Shown here in pieces: positions 24,940 through 32,580 of a stretch of 64,000 nucleotides of DNA (positions are counted from its first letter, which is position 1; each line of letters opens with the position of its first letter). This DNA comes from Oscillospiraceae bacterium. Its GTDB lineage: Bacteria; Bacillota; Clostridia; Oscillospirales; UBA929. The stretch covers positions 29,162 through 93,161 of the forward strand of contig JAISCT010000069.1 in NCBI GenBank assembly GCA_031265355.1, read 5' to 3'. A program made the position numbers and the translations under genes. The notes under the pieces are model-generated. The model was not told the DNA's origin. It saw nothing but the letters and a program-made list of their open reading frames with translations, and ran no database searches.

Positions 24940-26931
24940 TCAGAAGCAGACAGATGAATCGTCCCCTTTTTGTCCGATTGCGGCAAAAAGGTCGGCCCAT
25001 TGGCCGTCCGGGCGGTAGAAGACGGGAGGATATCCCAGCGGCGCGGAGACGGTGTGCTCACCGCCGGAGTGGACCTGTTTGGTCCACATGTGCAGCCAGT
25101 GACCTGCCGGGAGCAACAGCGTCTGCGACCGCCGGCCCCGCCTCAGCACCGGCGACACCAGCATCTCCTCGCCCAGCATATAGCTATGGTGGACCCGGCG
25201 CAGCCTGTCGTCGTCCGGGAAAACCATCCACATCGGCCGCATCACCGGCAACCCGGTGTGGGCGTTCTCCCGAATCAGCGCCCGCATGTAGGGCGCGAGC
25301 GCCGCGTGCACACGCGTCAGCCGGGCAAACACCGACAGCGTCTCCTCGTCCGCATCGAATTCCAGCTGCGCCCCGCCCATGTCCGCCATACGCATAATAG
25401 GCGTAAACGCCGCGTACTCCGTCCAGCGCAGCAGCAACTCCTTTGTGCGGCGCGCGGCGAAGGACACGTTGCCCCCCACGTCGGACAGGCTGAGGCCTAT
25501 CCCGCCGCAGGCCAGCGTGAGGGCGGCGTCCAGCGCCGAGGGCAGACCGTCTTCCGCCCCCCAACCGGTGTTGTGATCGCCCGTGGACGCCAGCATCGTC
25601 TGCCCGCCCATGGCGCCGTATCCGGCGCGGGTAAAGAAGACCGCGTCCGCCGTGCGGCCAGCCTCCCGCACGGCTTCCCGATTGAGTTTGGCCCATAGCA
25701 TGGGCCAGCGGTTGTGCATCCGATTGGAGCTCTCCCGGTTGGCCAGCACGGCCCGGGCCGGGAGGAAATATCCCATATCGGCCATGTAACCGCTAAACCC
25801 AAACTGCAGGATATTTTTTTTGATGATCTCCTTGTACCAGGCACAGGCGTCGGGGTTTGAGAGGTCGAGATGCCCGGCCATAAAACCGCCCATGTCGTTG
25901 ATGAAATTGCCGCTTTCCGGCTTGCGCACCAAAAAGCCGCTGAGCGACGCCTCGGCGAACAGCCGCCCCTCGATGGAGAGATGAGGGTTTATATAGGCCA
26001 GCGTGTGGAGCCCGCGCACGCCGAATTCCCCGATCATTTTGTCCAGTTTGGGGTAGAGCTCCCGGTTCCACACCCAGTCAAAAAACACCTGCCAGCGCCG
26101 CCCCGTCTCCCGCAGACCCGACCAGTCGCGAACACAGACCGCCGACACCCGCGCTCCGGCCGCCAGCACCCGCTCCAGCCGCTCGATCAGCCGCGCCGCG
26201 CCGCCCTGCGTCTCGATCCACGCGCCCTCCACGCACCACTGCGGCAGGACGGGCTGGCGCCCCAGCAGCCGGGTGAGCCGCTCCATGAGCGCCGGCACAT
26301 CGGCGGCCACACCGACAATCACGGCTGCCGGCAGATCCCAAAGCTCCACACGGTGGTGGCGTGGGGCACGGAAATCCAACGCGCCGTAGACTGGAGCGTC
26401 GATGTGGACAAAGATGCCGTCCTGTGTCACAAAGGTGGGCTGCGGGTGATAAGTGGCGTGGCGCCCGCTGCCCGGACGAAACGGGAGACGCGCACTTTCG
26501 CGCCCGATCCGCCGCTCGTGCACCCATAGCGGGAGCCGATGTCCCCGCAGGTCCAGCAGGCCGTACTGGGCGCCTCCGCCGTAGACGCAGTGGCCGGGTG
26601 TCGCCGGAAACTGGAGCCACAGCCGGTTGAGCCCGGTGGTGGACCGCTGCGGGGTCAGCACCAGATTGCCGTCCGCCTCCGACAGGTGAAACGTAAGCGA
26701 CAGGTCCCCCCCCCAAAAGCGGATGGATGAGCGGCCGGCGTCGTAGTGCGCGTTCGTCAGCATTGTGCGCCGGCTCAGCCGGTCGGAGATGCGCCAGTGT
26801 CCGCCATGGGCGTGGAACGCTCCGGCGCCCTGCCCGGCGATGACAAACGGGCTGTCCGGCGTGTGCGTCAGCACCGGACGGTCCGCCAAATATACGGTCA
26901 ATGCGTCGTTTTGGGCCTCCACGCGCAACAT
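24940..26931 (-). CDS. Glycoside hydrolase family 31 (YihQ-like alpha-glycosidase)
   Basis: 663 aa. N-terminal beta-sandwich followed by a GH31 barrel: WCVEGAWIETQGGA, VCVRDWSGLRET, NRELYPKLDKMI, TLAYINPHLS, the nucleophile Asp in FSGYMADMGYFLP (about residue 396), MHNRWPMLWAKLNREAV, the acid/base Asp in STGDHNTGW (about 457), and LLRWTEYAAFTPIMR. The order is closest to YihQ sulfoquinovosidase; the usual ADFGEYLP is ADMGYFLP here, so substrate (sulfoquinovoside or another alpha-glycoside) cannot be fixed. No signal peptide: cytosolic. AAGGAG 7 nt before ATG 26931. Confidence 0.88.
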   Translation of the reverse strand: MLRVEAQNDALTVYLADRPVLTHTPDSPFVIAGQGAGAFHAHGGHWRISDRLSRRTMLTNAHYDAGRSSIRFWGGDLSLTFHLSEADGNLVLTPQRSTTGLNRLWLQFPATPGHCVYGGGAQYGLLDLRGHRLPLWVHERRIGRESARLPFRPGSGRHATYHPQPTFVTQDGIFVHIDAPVYGALDFRAPRHHRVELWDLPAAVIVGVAADVPALMERLTRLLGRQPVLPQWCVEGAWIETQGGAARLIERLERVLAAGARVSAVCVRDWSGLRETGRRWQVFFDWVWNRELYPKLDKMIGEFGVRGLHTLAYINPHLSIEGRLFAEASLSGFLVRKPESGNFINDMGGFMAGHLDLSNPDACAWYKEIIKKNILQFGFSGYMADMGYFLPARAVLANRESSNRMHNRWPMLWAKLNREAVREAGRTADAVFFTRAGYGAMGGQTMLASTGDHNTGWGAEDGLPSALDAALTLACGGIGLSLSDVGGNVSFAARRTKELLLRWTEYAAFTPIMRMADMGGAQLEFDADEETLSVFARLTRVHAALAPYMRALIRENAHTGLPVMRPMWMVFPDDDRLRRVHHSYMLGEEMLVSPVLRRGRRSQTLLLPAGHWLHMWTKQVHSGGEHTVSAPLGYPPVFYRPDGQWADLFAAIGQKGDDSSVCF

Positions 26932-27132
26932 AAAAAACTCCTTACAAAAACAGATCCAACTTCGCATCCGGCGCAGCATCAAGCGTCGCATCCGGCCCTG
27001 CCCGAGGGCTGTCGTCTCATTGTATCACGGATTTTCGGCTCCCACAAGGGACCTCAAAAATTCCCTTGGTCCAGCGTGTCTCGTGTTCACAATTTCTTCT
27101 AAAACTGTTCAAAAAGACTTCTTTTTTTTGTC

Positions 27133-27161
27133 ATGACACCGTCATAATTATCCCGTATGAT
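27133..27161 (+). promoter_or_regulatory. Predicted sigma-A promoter of the HtrA gene
   Basis: ATGACA (27133-27138), 17 nt, TATGAT (27156-27161), each one base off consensus; about 60 bp before the start. Confidence 0.6.
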
Positions 27162-27222
27162 GAAGCCATCAACCGGAAATGCTAACGTTTGTGGCGGACC
27201 ACATGAACGCAAAGGAGCGATG

Positions 27223-28929
27223 ATGACTGTGTACGAACAGAAGAATCCCGACCTCTTGGGCACGAGCCCGGAAGTCACGCCGGCGTCTTTTATGCCGGCA
27301 CAGCCCATAGCATCCGCGTCGGTGGAGGCGGCGCCGGCAGAACCCGCGCCGATGGACGCACCGCCGGCCGACACCGCGCCGGCAGAGACGACGCCGGTCT
27401 TCACACCCACGCAGTCCGCGCCGGCGGCCGATGCCCCCGTGGGACCGTATTATCCCGCCTATCCCGCTTACCCCGCGCCCACTCCGTCTTATCCCTCATA
27501 CGCTTATCCGTATGAATATGCTCCCTATGCTTTCGGGCCCGCCCCGGAGAGCTGGCGCGCCGAGGCGCCGCCCGCCTACGCGGGGCACGATGTCTGGGGA
27601 TCGGCGGAGACCGTTTCTCAGGCGCCCGCCTTCTATCCGCCGCCCGCCGTCCACACGGCGCAGGACAGCGCGCCCAAAGACAGCAAGGCCAAACATGGCA
27701 AACCCAAATCGAAGACCCGTCTCTTTCCGATCGTAGCCCTGTGCCTGATCTTCACGCTGATCGGCGGCGCCGTCGGCGGCGCGCTGGGCGTGAGCCTGCT
27801 GCCCCGCCTGCAACCGTTCGAAGCATCGATGAATAATACGGGGACGGCACCGGTCGCCGCCGCGGGCAACGCGTTGGACACAGGGGGAACAAGAAACGAC
27901 AGTGCGTTGCTGCCCGTCGCCTCGTCCGGCGCCTCGCTGACCACGCGGCAGATTTATGAGAAGTGCAATCCCTCCGTCGTCGCCATCGCCACCGAAACCA
28001 CCGTACGCAATGTGTTTGGGCAGACGGTGACCCAACCGGCGGCCGGTTCCGGATTCATCGTCTCCGCGGACGGTCGCATCGTCACAAACAATCATGTGAT
28101 CGAAAACGCCAGTTCCGTCAGTGTGACGCTGCACGACGGCAAGAGTTACAAGGCCACTGTCATGGGGCGCGATTCAGAGACGGACCTGGCCGCCCTGAAG
28201 ATTGACGCCACCGGTCTCATTCCGCTCGTCTGGGGCGATTCCAAGGCGCTGAGGGTAGGCGACCCGGCCATCGCCATTGGGAATCCGCTGGGCGAACTGG
28301 CCAACACGATGACGAGCGGCATCATCAGCGCGCTGGATCGGGCCATCAACATTGACGGCACCCCTCGGAACATGCTGCAGACCGACGCCGCCATCAGCCC
28401 CGGCAACTCCGGCGGGCCGCTGATCAATGAATACGGTCAGGTGGTGGGTATTATCACCGCCAAGAGTACCGGCAGCGGCGTGGAGGGTCTCGGCTTCGCC
28501 ATTCCGGCGGCCGACGCTCAGCCCATTCTCGACGAGCTCTTCAAGAACGGCCGCGTCACGGGCCGCCCCCAACTCGGCATCTCCGTACAGCGGCTCGCAG
28601 ATTCTCTGGCGCAGTCCTACCGGGTAAATCCGGGCCTGTATATCATGTCTGTAGAGGCCGGTTCCTGCTCCGACAAAGCCGGATTGCGTGCTGGTGACCA
28701 AATTTTGGAGCTCGGCGGCGTCGCGGTGAGTACTCCTGACGAGCTCAACGCGCAGAAAAACAAGTACAAGGCCGGCGCCACCGTTAAAATCAAAATTTCT
28801 CGCAACGGCGAGACGCTGACCCTAGATGTCGTCTTTGACGAAAAGACGGAAATTCCCAACATCGCGACGGAGACGCAGCCCCGGCTTCCGAGCGGCTTCT
28901 TCTGGCCCGAGGACTCAGGCGGCCTCTAA
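27223..28929 (+). CDS. Membrane-anchored HtrA/DegP-like serine protease
   Basis: 568 aa. A long cytoplasmic N-terminus (about 1-160) rich in Ala/Pro and then Tyr/Pro (YPAYPAYPAPTPSYPSY) precedes one membrane segment (about 164-190), a trypsin-like domain with His in TNNHVIEN (about 290), Asp in DSETDLAALKI (about 320) and Ser in SPGNSGGPL (about 394), and one PDZ domain (about 452-540). Relatives degrade misfolded envelope proteins. Two consecutive ATGs follow AAAGGAG; the second (27223) has the better spacing. Followed by a pyrimidine-rich 3' region and repeats, not by another plus-strand gene in operon distance. Confidence 0.93.
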   Translation: MTVYEQKNPDLLGTSPEVTPASFMPAQPIASASVEAAPAEPAPMDAPPADTAPAETTPVFTPTQSAPAADAPVGPYYPAYPAYPAPTPSYPSYAYPYEYAPYAFGPAPESWRAEAPPAYAGHDVWGSAETVSQAPAFYPPPAVHTAQDSAPKDSKAKHGKPKSKTRLFPIVALCLIFTLIGGAVGGALGVSLLPRLQPFEASMNNTGTAPVAAAGNALDTGGTRNDSALLPVASSGASLTTRQIYEKCNPSVVAIATETTVRNVFGQTVTQPAAGSGFIVSADGRIVTNNHVIENASSVSVTLHDGKSYKATVMGRDSETDLAALKIDATGLIPLVWGDSKALRVGDPAIAIGNPLGELANTMTSGIISALDRAINIDGTPRNMLQTDAAISPGNSGGPLINEYGQVVGIITAKSTGSGVEGLGFAIPAADAQPILDELFKNGRVTGRPQLGISVQRLADSLAQSYRVNPGLYIMSVEAGSCSDKAGLRAGDQILELGGVAVSTPDELNAQKNKYKAGATVKIKISRNGETLTLDVVFDEKTEIPNIATETQPRLPSGFFWPEDSGGL

Positions 28930-29320
28930 GAGCCCGTCGAAAAACAACTTTCAATTTGACTTCTTTCTTTTCTTCCTTTCGCTTACTTTCTTTTTTCCCT
29001 CCTCATTCGATTTTCCCTCCTTCTACTTTACTCCACTGACTTCCGCACCCAGGCAAGGCCCTCTTCTCAAAACAGGAAGAGGGCCTTGTCGCGTGGCGCG
29101 CGACAATTGATTTGATGCCACTGACTTCCGCACCCAGACAAGATCCTCTTCTCAAAACAGGAAGAGAGCCCTGTCGCGCGGTGAACAATGCACAATTGAC
29201 AATGTACAATTGACAATGTACAATTGACTAAAGTTCCCCATACGTTTTACAACAAACAGCAACCCATAGTTAACTATCAACTCTCACTTATCAACTATCA
29301 ATTGTCACCGGGGGTGTCTT
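28930..29320. other. Non-coding region with pyrimidine tract, hairpin repeats and 14-nt tandem repeat
   Basis: 28955-29032 is strongly pyrimidine-rich on the plus strand. 29033-29093 and 29118-29178 are near-identical 61-nt direct repeats (period 85), each with a hairpin. 29184-29228 has three units of a 14-nt tandem repeat (ACAATTGACAATGT). 29266-29307 has related ACTATCAA repeats just upstream of tadA. No gene is seen. Confidence 0.7.
29033..29178. repeat. Pair of 61-nt direct repeats each holding a hairpin
   Basis: Both units start CCACTGACTTCCGCACCCAG. The first has a perfect 13-bp stem CAAGGCCCTCTTC/GAAGAGGGCCTTG (29054-29088, loop 9 nt); the second unit carries changes in both arms (AGATCC / GAGAGCC) that weaken it. 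About five mismatches in 61 nt. The first hairpin may end htrA transcription. Confidence 0.8.
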
Positions 29321-29782
29321 GTGGGCGGCGAGACGGAATTGTATATGGAGCTGGCGCTGGCGTTGGCGCGGGAGGCTGCCGGGGCGGACGAGGTCCCCGT
29401 CGGGTGCGTCGTCGTACGGGACGGCGCTGTCGTGGGCCGCGGGCGCAACCGCCGGGAGAGCGCTCGACATGCGCTCGCGCATGCGGAGCTCATCGCCATC
29501 GACGAGGCCTGCCGGACCTTGGGCGGCTGGCGGCTGCCCGGCTGTGACCTGTATGTGACATTGGAGCCCTGCCCCATGTGCGCCGGCGCCATCATAAACG
29601 CCCGGATCGCGCGCGTCTTTTTCGGTGCGCGCGACCCCAAAGCCGGTGCCGTCCGCAGCCGAGTCGCTCTCTTTGACCTCGGTTTCAACCACAGACCCGC
29701 CGTCTTCGAGGGCCTGCTGGCAGACGAGGCAGGCGCACTGCTGTCCGACTTCTTCCGGCACAAACGCCGCCCGCCGGAGTAA
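29321..29782 (+). CDS. tadA: tRNA-specific adenosine deaminase
   Basis: 153 aa. Converts A34 to inosine in tRNA-Arg(ACG). Zinc-dependent deaminase motifs HAELIAIDEA (His ligand and proton-shuttle Glu) and EPCPMCAGAI (two Cys ligands), plus NARIARVFFGARDPKAGA typical of TadA. The GTG start at 29321 (GGGGGTG upstream) gives the usual short lead before YMELALALAREA. Confidence 0.95.
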   Translation: MGGETELYMELALALAREAAGADEVPVGCVVVRDGAVVGRGRNRRESARHALAHAELIAIDEACRTLGGWRLPGCDLYVTLEPCPMCAGAIINARIARVFFGARDPKAGAVRSRVALFDLGFNHRPAVFEGLLADEAGALLSDFFRHKRRPPE

Positions 29783-29852
29783 GCGGCGCCCGCACGAAAT
29801 TTAACAATAAGATTTAATAGTCTTTTAATATTTGTCTCTATTTTTTTTAATA

Positions 29853-29909
29853 CTATCGGACTATACTGAAAACATCGCGAGTGATTTTTTGTTTGTTTTG
29901 TTTTTTCAT
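29853..29909 (-). CDS. Possible 18-aa small ORF
   Basis: ATG 29909 is preceded by AGGAGGGGAAAAG, an excellent ribosome site, and encodes MKKQNKQKITRDVFSIVR followed by TAG. It lies downstream of ruvX on the same strand, beyond a hairpin (29934-29958). Function unknown; could be a genuine microprotein or chance. Confidence 0.35.
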   Translation of the reverse strand: MKKQNKQKITRDVFSIVR

Positions 29910-29933
29910 CTTTTCCCCTCCTATTATGAAGCG

Positions 29934-29960
29934 AAGGAACAGGTCATCCCTGTTCCTTTT
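29934..29960 (+). terminator. Hairpin with T-run downstream of tadA
   Basis: 10-bp perfect stem AAGGAACAGG/CCTGTTCCTT with a 5-nt loop, followed by TT then GCTGTTTTG on the plus strand. It is about 150 nt after tadA and also separates ruvX from the small ORF on the minus strand. Confidence 0.6.
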
Positions 29961-29983
29961 GCTGTTTTGAGATTTTGAGGTTT

Positions 29984-30427
29984 TCAGCCTTTCACGCTTT
30001 CCTCCGGCGGCGGGGCGGCCCGGCGGCTCAGCAAAAATCCTTCCAAGATCAGAGCCGCGGCCACGGCGTCGAGCTTTTCGCGGCCGCGTCGTCCGGACCG
30101 GCCGACCCCGTGCAGGATGCGCTGCGCCTCGGCTGTCGTACGCCGCTCGTCCCACAGAAAGACGGGGAGCGCCGTTTTGGTGCGCAACACCTCCGCCAGC
30201 CGTTCGCTCTTTTGGGCGCGCTCACCCCGCGTGCCATCCATGTTCTTGGGAAGCCCGACGACCAAACACGCCACGCGCCGCGCGGCCGCCTCTGCGGCAA
30301 TCACATCCGCCAATTTGCCGGCCGAAGTTTCTTTGACCACAAAGGCTTCGCCCACCAGACTGCCCATGGCGTCCGAGACAGCCAGTCCCGTCCTCACATC
30401 CCCATAATCGACGGCCATAACGCGCAT
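29984..30427 (-). CDS. ruvX: Putative pre-16S rRNA nuclease / Holliday junction resolvase YqgF
   Basis: 147 aa, RNase H-like fold. MAVDYGDVRTGLAVSD (first Asp), CLVVGLPKNMDGTRG, LWDERRTTAEAQRIL and KLDAVAAALILEGFL (last Asp) are the family motifs. In E. coli it matures 16S rRNA 5' ends. GGGGGAG before ATG 30427. Single gene, divergent from the lipoprotein gene. Confidence 0.95.
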   Translation of the reverse strand: MRVMAVDYGDVRTGLAVSDAMGSLVGEAFVVKETSAGKLADVIAAEAAARRVACLVVGLPKNMDGTRGERAQKSERLAEVLRTKTALPVFLWDERRTTAEAQRILHGVGRSGRRGREKLDAVAAALILEGFLLSRRAAPPPEESVKG

Positions 30428-30476
30428 GACAACTCCCCCTTGCTTTGACGATCTTGTACATAGAGAATAGACCGGC

Positions 30477-30550
30477 TAACGTGGGTTGCACCTGCAACTC
30501 ACAACCCAAATTCTTGTTTTTTGTTGTCGCTTCGCGGCAACAAGGTACTA
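30477..30550 (+). repeat. 74-nt two-hairpin dispersed repeat, copy 3
   Basis: Plus orientation between the divergent ruvX and lipoprotein genes. Nearly consensus: changes are GCAACTCAC in the first hairpin and GTTGTCGC in the second, each costing one pair or making G-U. Confidence 0.93.
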
Positions 30551-30556
30551 ATAGGC

Positions 30557-30585
30557 TGGACAAACGGTCCGATTTGCGACATACT
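30557..30585 (+). promoter_or_regulatory. Predicted promoter of the lipoprotein gene
   Basis: TGGACA (30557-30562), 17 nt, CATACT (30580-30585). It begins 6 nt after repeat copy 3. Confidence 0.45.
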
Positions 30586-30645
30586 GTAATAAAAGACTTA
30601 GCCCCGGCTTTGTCCCGATGGGGCCACCCGAAGCAGGAGGCACAT

Positions 30646-31419
30646 ATGAAAACACTGCGCGGCATCTTATCGTTTTTTCTCATCGGAACGCTGTTCCTGT
30701 CGCTGGCCGCTTGCGGCGTCGAGACGACCCCCCCGGACCCCACGCCGTCTGCCGCGCCGTCTCGCACACCCACACCGACGCCCACGCCGATGCCCACGCC
30801 TACACCAGCGCCCTCTCCCACGCTCGACCCGCCGACGCCTTCTCCCACACCGACGCCACCCTCACCTTCAAGCGACGCGCAGCCAACCACCCAGCCGGCT
30901 GCCACACCGACGCCCACACCGACACCGACGGCCCCTCCGCCCGCACCCAGTCCGGTCACCGACGCTTGGGACACCCAGCCGCTGACCATCAATGGCGTCT
31001 CGTACCGCTTGCCGCTGTCGTCGCCGGCAGAGTTGGAAGAAAATGGTTGGCATTTTGCGCCGGACAGTCTCGACGCGGACCTGTCGGCCGGCGAGGAACG
31101 CTGGATACCGGCCGGCGGCGCGGGGACCCTGATGCTGGGCATACGCAATCTGTCCGAAGAGACACAGGCGGCTCGGGCATGCGCCGTGACACATCTGAAC
31201 CACAACATGGGCTATGCCGAGAGCGGCACTGTTCTCACCCTGCCGGGCGGGATCTCTCTCGGCGCCTCCCGGGCGGACGTCGAAGCGGCCTACGGACCGC
31301 CGGACACCGTCAAAGAAACGCCCCTCATCGTCCACCTGACCTACCGCACTGCATCCGTCTCTCTGTCCCTGTCCTTAATCCGGGACGCCGTTGTGGATCT
31401 CACTTTTGAGAGCCTGTAA
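30646..31419 (+). CDS. Lipoprotein with Thr/Pro-rich linker, unknown function
   Basis: 257 aa. Signal with lipobox SLAACG (Cys about 23), then a roughly 80-residue linker of Thr-Pro, Ser-Pro and Ala-Pro units, then a globular C-terminal region of about 150 residues (LTINGVSYRLPLSSPAELEENGW ... ILSLGASRADVEAAYGPPD) resembling the repeated SmpA/BLIP-like pattern 'GxxxxDVxxxyGxP' seen in secreted Clostridial proteins. That likeness is weak. AGGAGG 5 nt before ATG 30646. Probably tethers its domain outside the membrane. Confidence 0.75.
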   Translation: MKTLRGILSFFLIGTLFLSLAACGVETTPPDPTPSAAPSRTPTPTPTPMPTPTPAPSPTLDPPTPSPTPTPPSPSSDAQPTTQPAATPTPTPTPTAPPPAPSPVTDAWDTQPLTINGVSYRLPLSSPAELEENGWHFAPDSLDADLSAGEERWIPAGGAGTLMLGIRNLSEETQAARACAVTHLNHNMGYAESGTVLTLPGGISLGASRADVEAAYGPPDTVKETPLIVHLTYRTASVSLSLSLIRDAVVDLTFESL

Positions 31420-31536
31420 CGGCATGGTATGCCGATTTGCCTCTTGAGGCAAATGTTTTTCCCATCCCTCTTTACATCGCGCAGACGGCATGGTATGATG
31501 AAAGACAGGAGCGCCAAGGCGGCTGTGTTTTGTTAT

Positions 31537-31612
31537 GCGCCCGTGGCTCAATGGATAGAGCATCAGATTCCGGTTCTGAGGGCTGGGGGTTCGAGTCCCT
31601 CCGGGCGTGCCA
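31537..31612 (+). tRNA. tRNA-Arg (anticodon CCG)
   Basis: 76 nt. Acceptor GCGCCCG pairs with CGGGCGT, D arm GCTC/GAGC, anticodon stem TCAGA/TCTGA around TTCCGGT (CCG), T arm with TTCGAGT, discriminator G, and CCA encoded. Confidence 0.97.
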
Positions 31613-31686
31613 AATATGCGGTTGACGCCGCCGTGCACCATGAGCAGTGAACAGCATCTATGAGGAGCTGCGGCGCCGCATATTTG
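31611..31686. repeat. Inverted repeat after tRNA-Arg
   Basis: 11-nt arms CAAATATGCGG (31611-31621) and its complement (31676-31686) around 54 nt. The left arm overlaps the CA of the tRNA 3' end. A shorter stem AGGGTC/GACCCT follows at 31709-31730. They may form the tRNA 3' processing/termination region; no strong U-run. Confidence 0.5.
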
Positions 31687-31787
31687 CATTGTTCACTGTT
31701 CTTCATTTAGGGTCTGTCGAAAAAGACCCTGTACATTTGACTTGCCCTTTTGCGCCCCTAAAAGGCGTTGCATCCGCCAGAAATCTT

Positions 31788-31861
31788 TAACACCTTGTTG
31801 CCGCGAAGCGGCAACAAAAAACAAGAATTTGGGTTGTGGGTTGCAGGTGCAACCCACGTTA
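31788..31861 (-). repeat. 74-nt two-hairpin dispersed repeat, copy 4 (inverted)
   Basis: Minus orientation, ending 31 nt upstream of the LUD gene start. Both hairpins are perfect in this copy; only the tail differs (AAGGTGTTA). Confidence 0.93.
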
Positions 31862-31892
31862 GAGATATCCATTTGAGAGAGGAGGCCGGTGT

Positions 31893-32561
31893 ATGCACCG
31901 GTACAGCGAGAGTTTTTCCAAACGGTGCGATCTGCTTGCGCCGCAGGTCGTCGGCGCCCTGCAAAGCCGCCGCTTCGAGGCATACTACTGCCCAACCGGC
32001 GCGGAGGCCGCCGCTCTGGCCCTCGGCCTTATCCCCGAGGGCGCGTCGGTCTCGTGGGGCGGGTCTGTGACCCTTCAGGAAATCGGCCTTCTGGACCTTG
32101 TCCGCCGCGGACCCTTCCGGCCTCTCGACAGGGACACCGCCCAAAACCCCGAGGAACGCCTCGACCTGATGCGGCAGGCGCTTTTGTGCGACGTCTACCT
32201 GACCAGCGTGAACGCCCTGAGCGAGGACGGTCAACTCATCAACATAGACGGCGTCGGCAACCGGACGGCGGCTTTCACCTTCGGCCCACGGAGCGTCGTC
32301 GCGGTGGTGGGCATGAACAAGCTGTGCAAAACGCGCCCGGAGGCGGAGATCCGCGCCCGGACATACGCCGCCCCGCTGAACGCTCAACGCGTCCTCGCCG
32401 GCGCCGACCCGGAGACCGTAAAAACGCCCTGCCAGCGCACCGGTACCTGCGCCGACTGCAAATCCAGCGCCTGCATCTGTTCGTTCCTCGTCACAACCCG
32501 CATGTGCCGCCCCGCCCATCGGATCAAAGTCATCCTCGTGGGCGAACCCTTGGGCTATTGA
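31893..32561 (+). CDS. LUD-domain (DUF162) protein
   Basis: 222 aa. The LUD/LutC-like fold is recognised from ASVSWGGSVTLQEIGLLD, YLTSVNALSEDGQLINIDGVGNRTAAFTFGP and VVAVVGMNKLCK. A Cys-rich C-terminus (CQRTGTCADCKSSACIC) is typical of the stand-alone Firmicutes form. Relatives in lut operons act in lactate oxidation, but no lut genes are near, so function is open. AGGAGG 8 nt before the ATG. Confidence 0.9.
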   Translation: MHRYSESFSKRCDLLAPQVVGALQSRRFEAYYCPTGAEAAALALGLIPEGASVSWGGSVTLQEIGLLDLVRRGPFRPLDRDTAQNPEERLDLMRQALLCDVYLTSVNALSEDGQLINIDGVGNRTAAFTFGPRSVVAVVGMNKLCKTRPEAEIRARTYAAPLNAQRVLAGADPETVKTPCQRTGTCADCKSSACICSFLVTTRMCRPAHRIKVILVGEPLGY

Positions 32562-32580
32562 CGGCCGCACCTCATAAACC

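Noticed and set aside
29224..29320. Coding potential of the frame reading NYQLS repeats before tadA
   Set aside because: The frame arises from short tandem repeats and ends without a domain; tadA has its own start.
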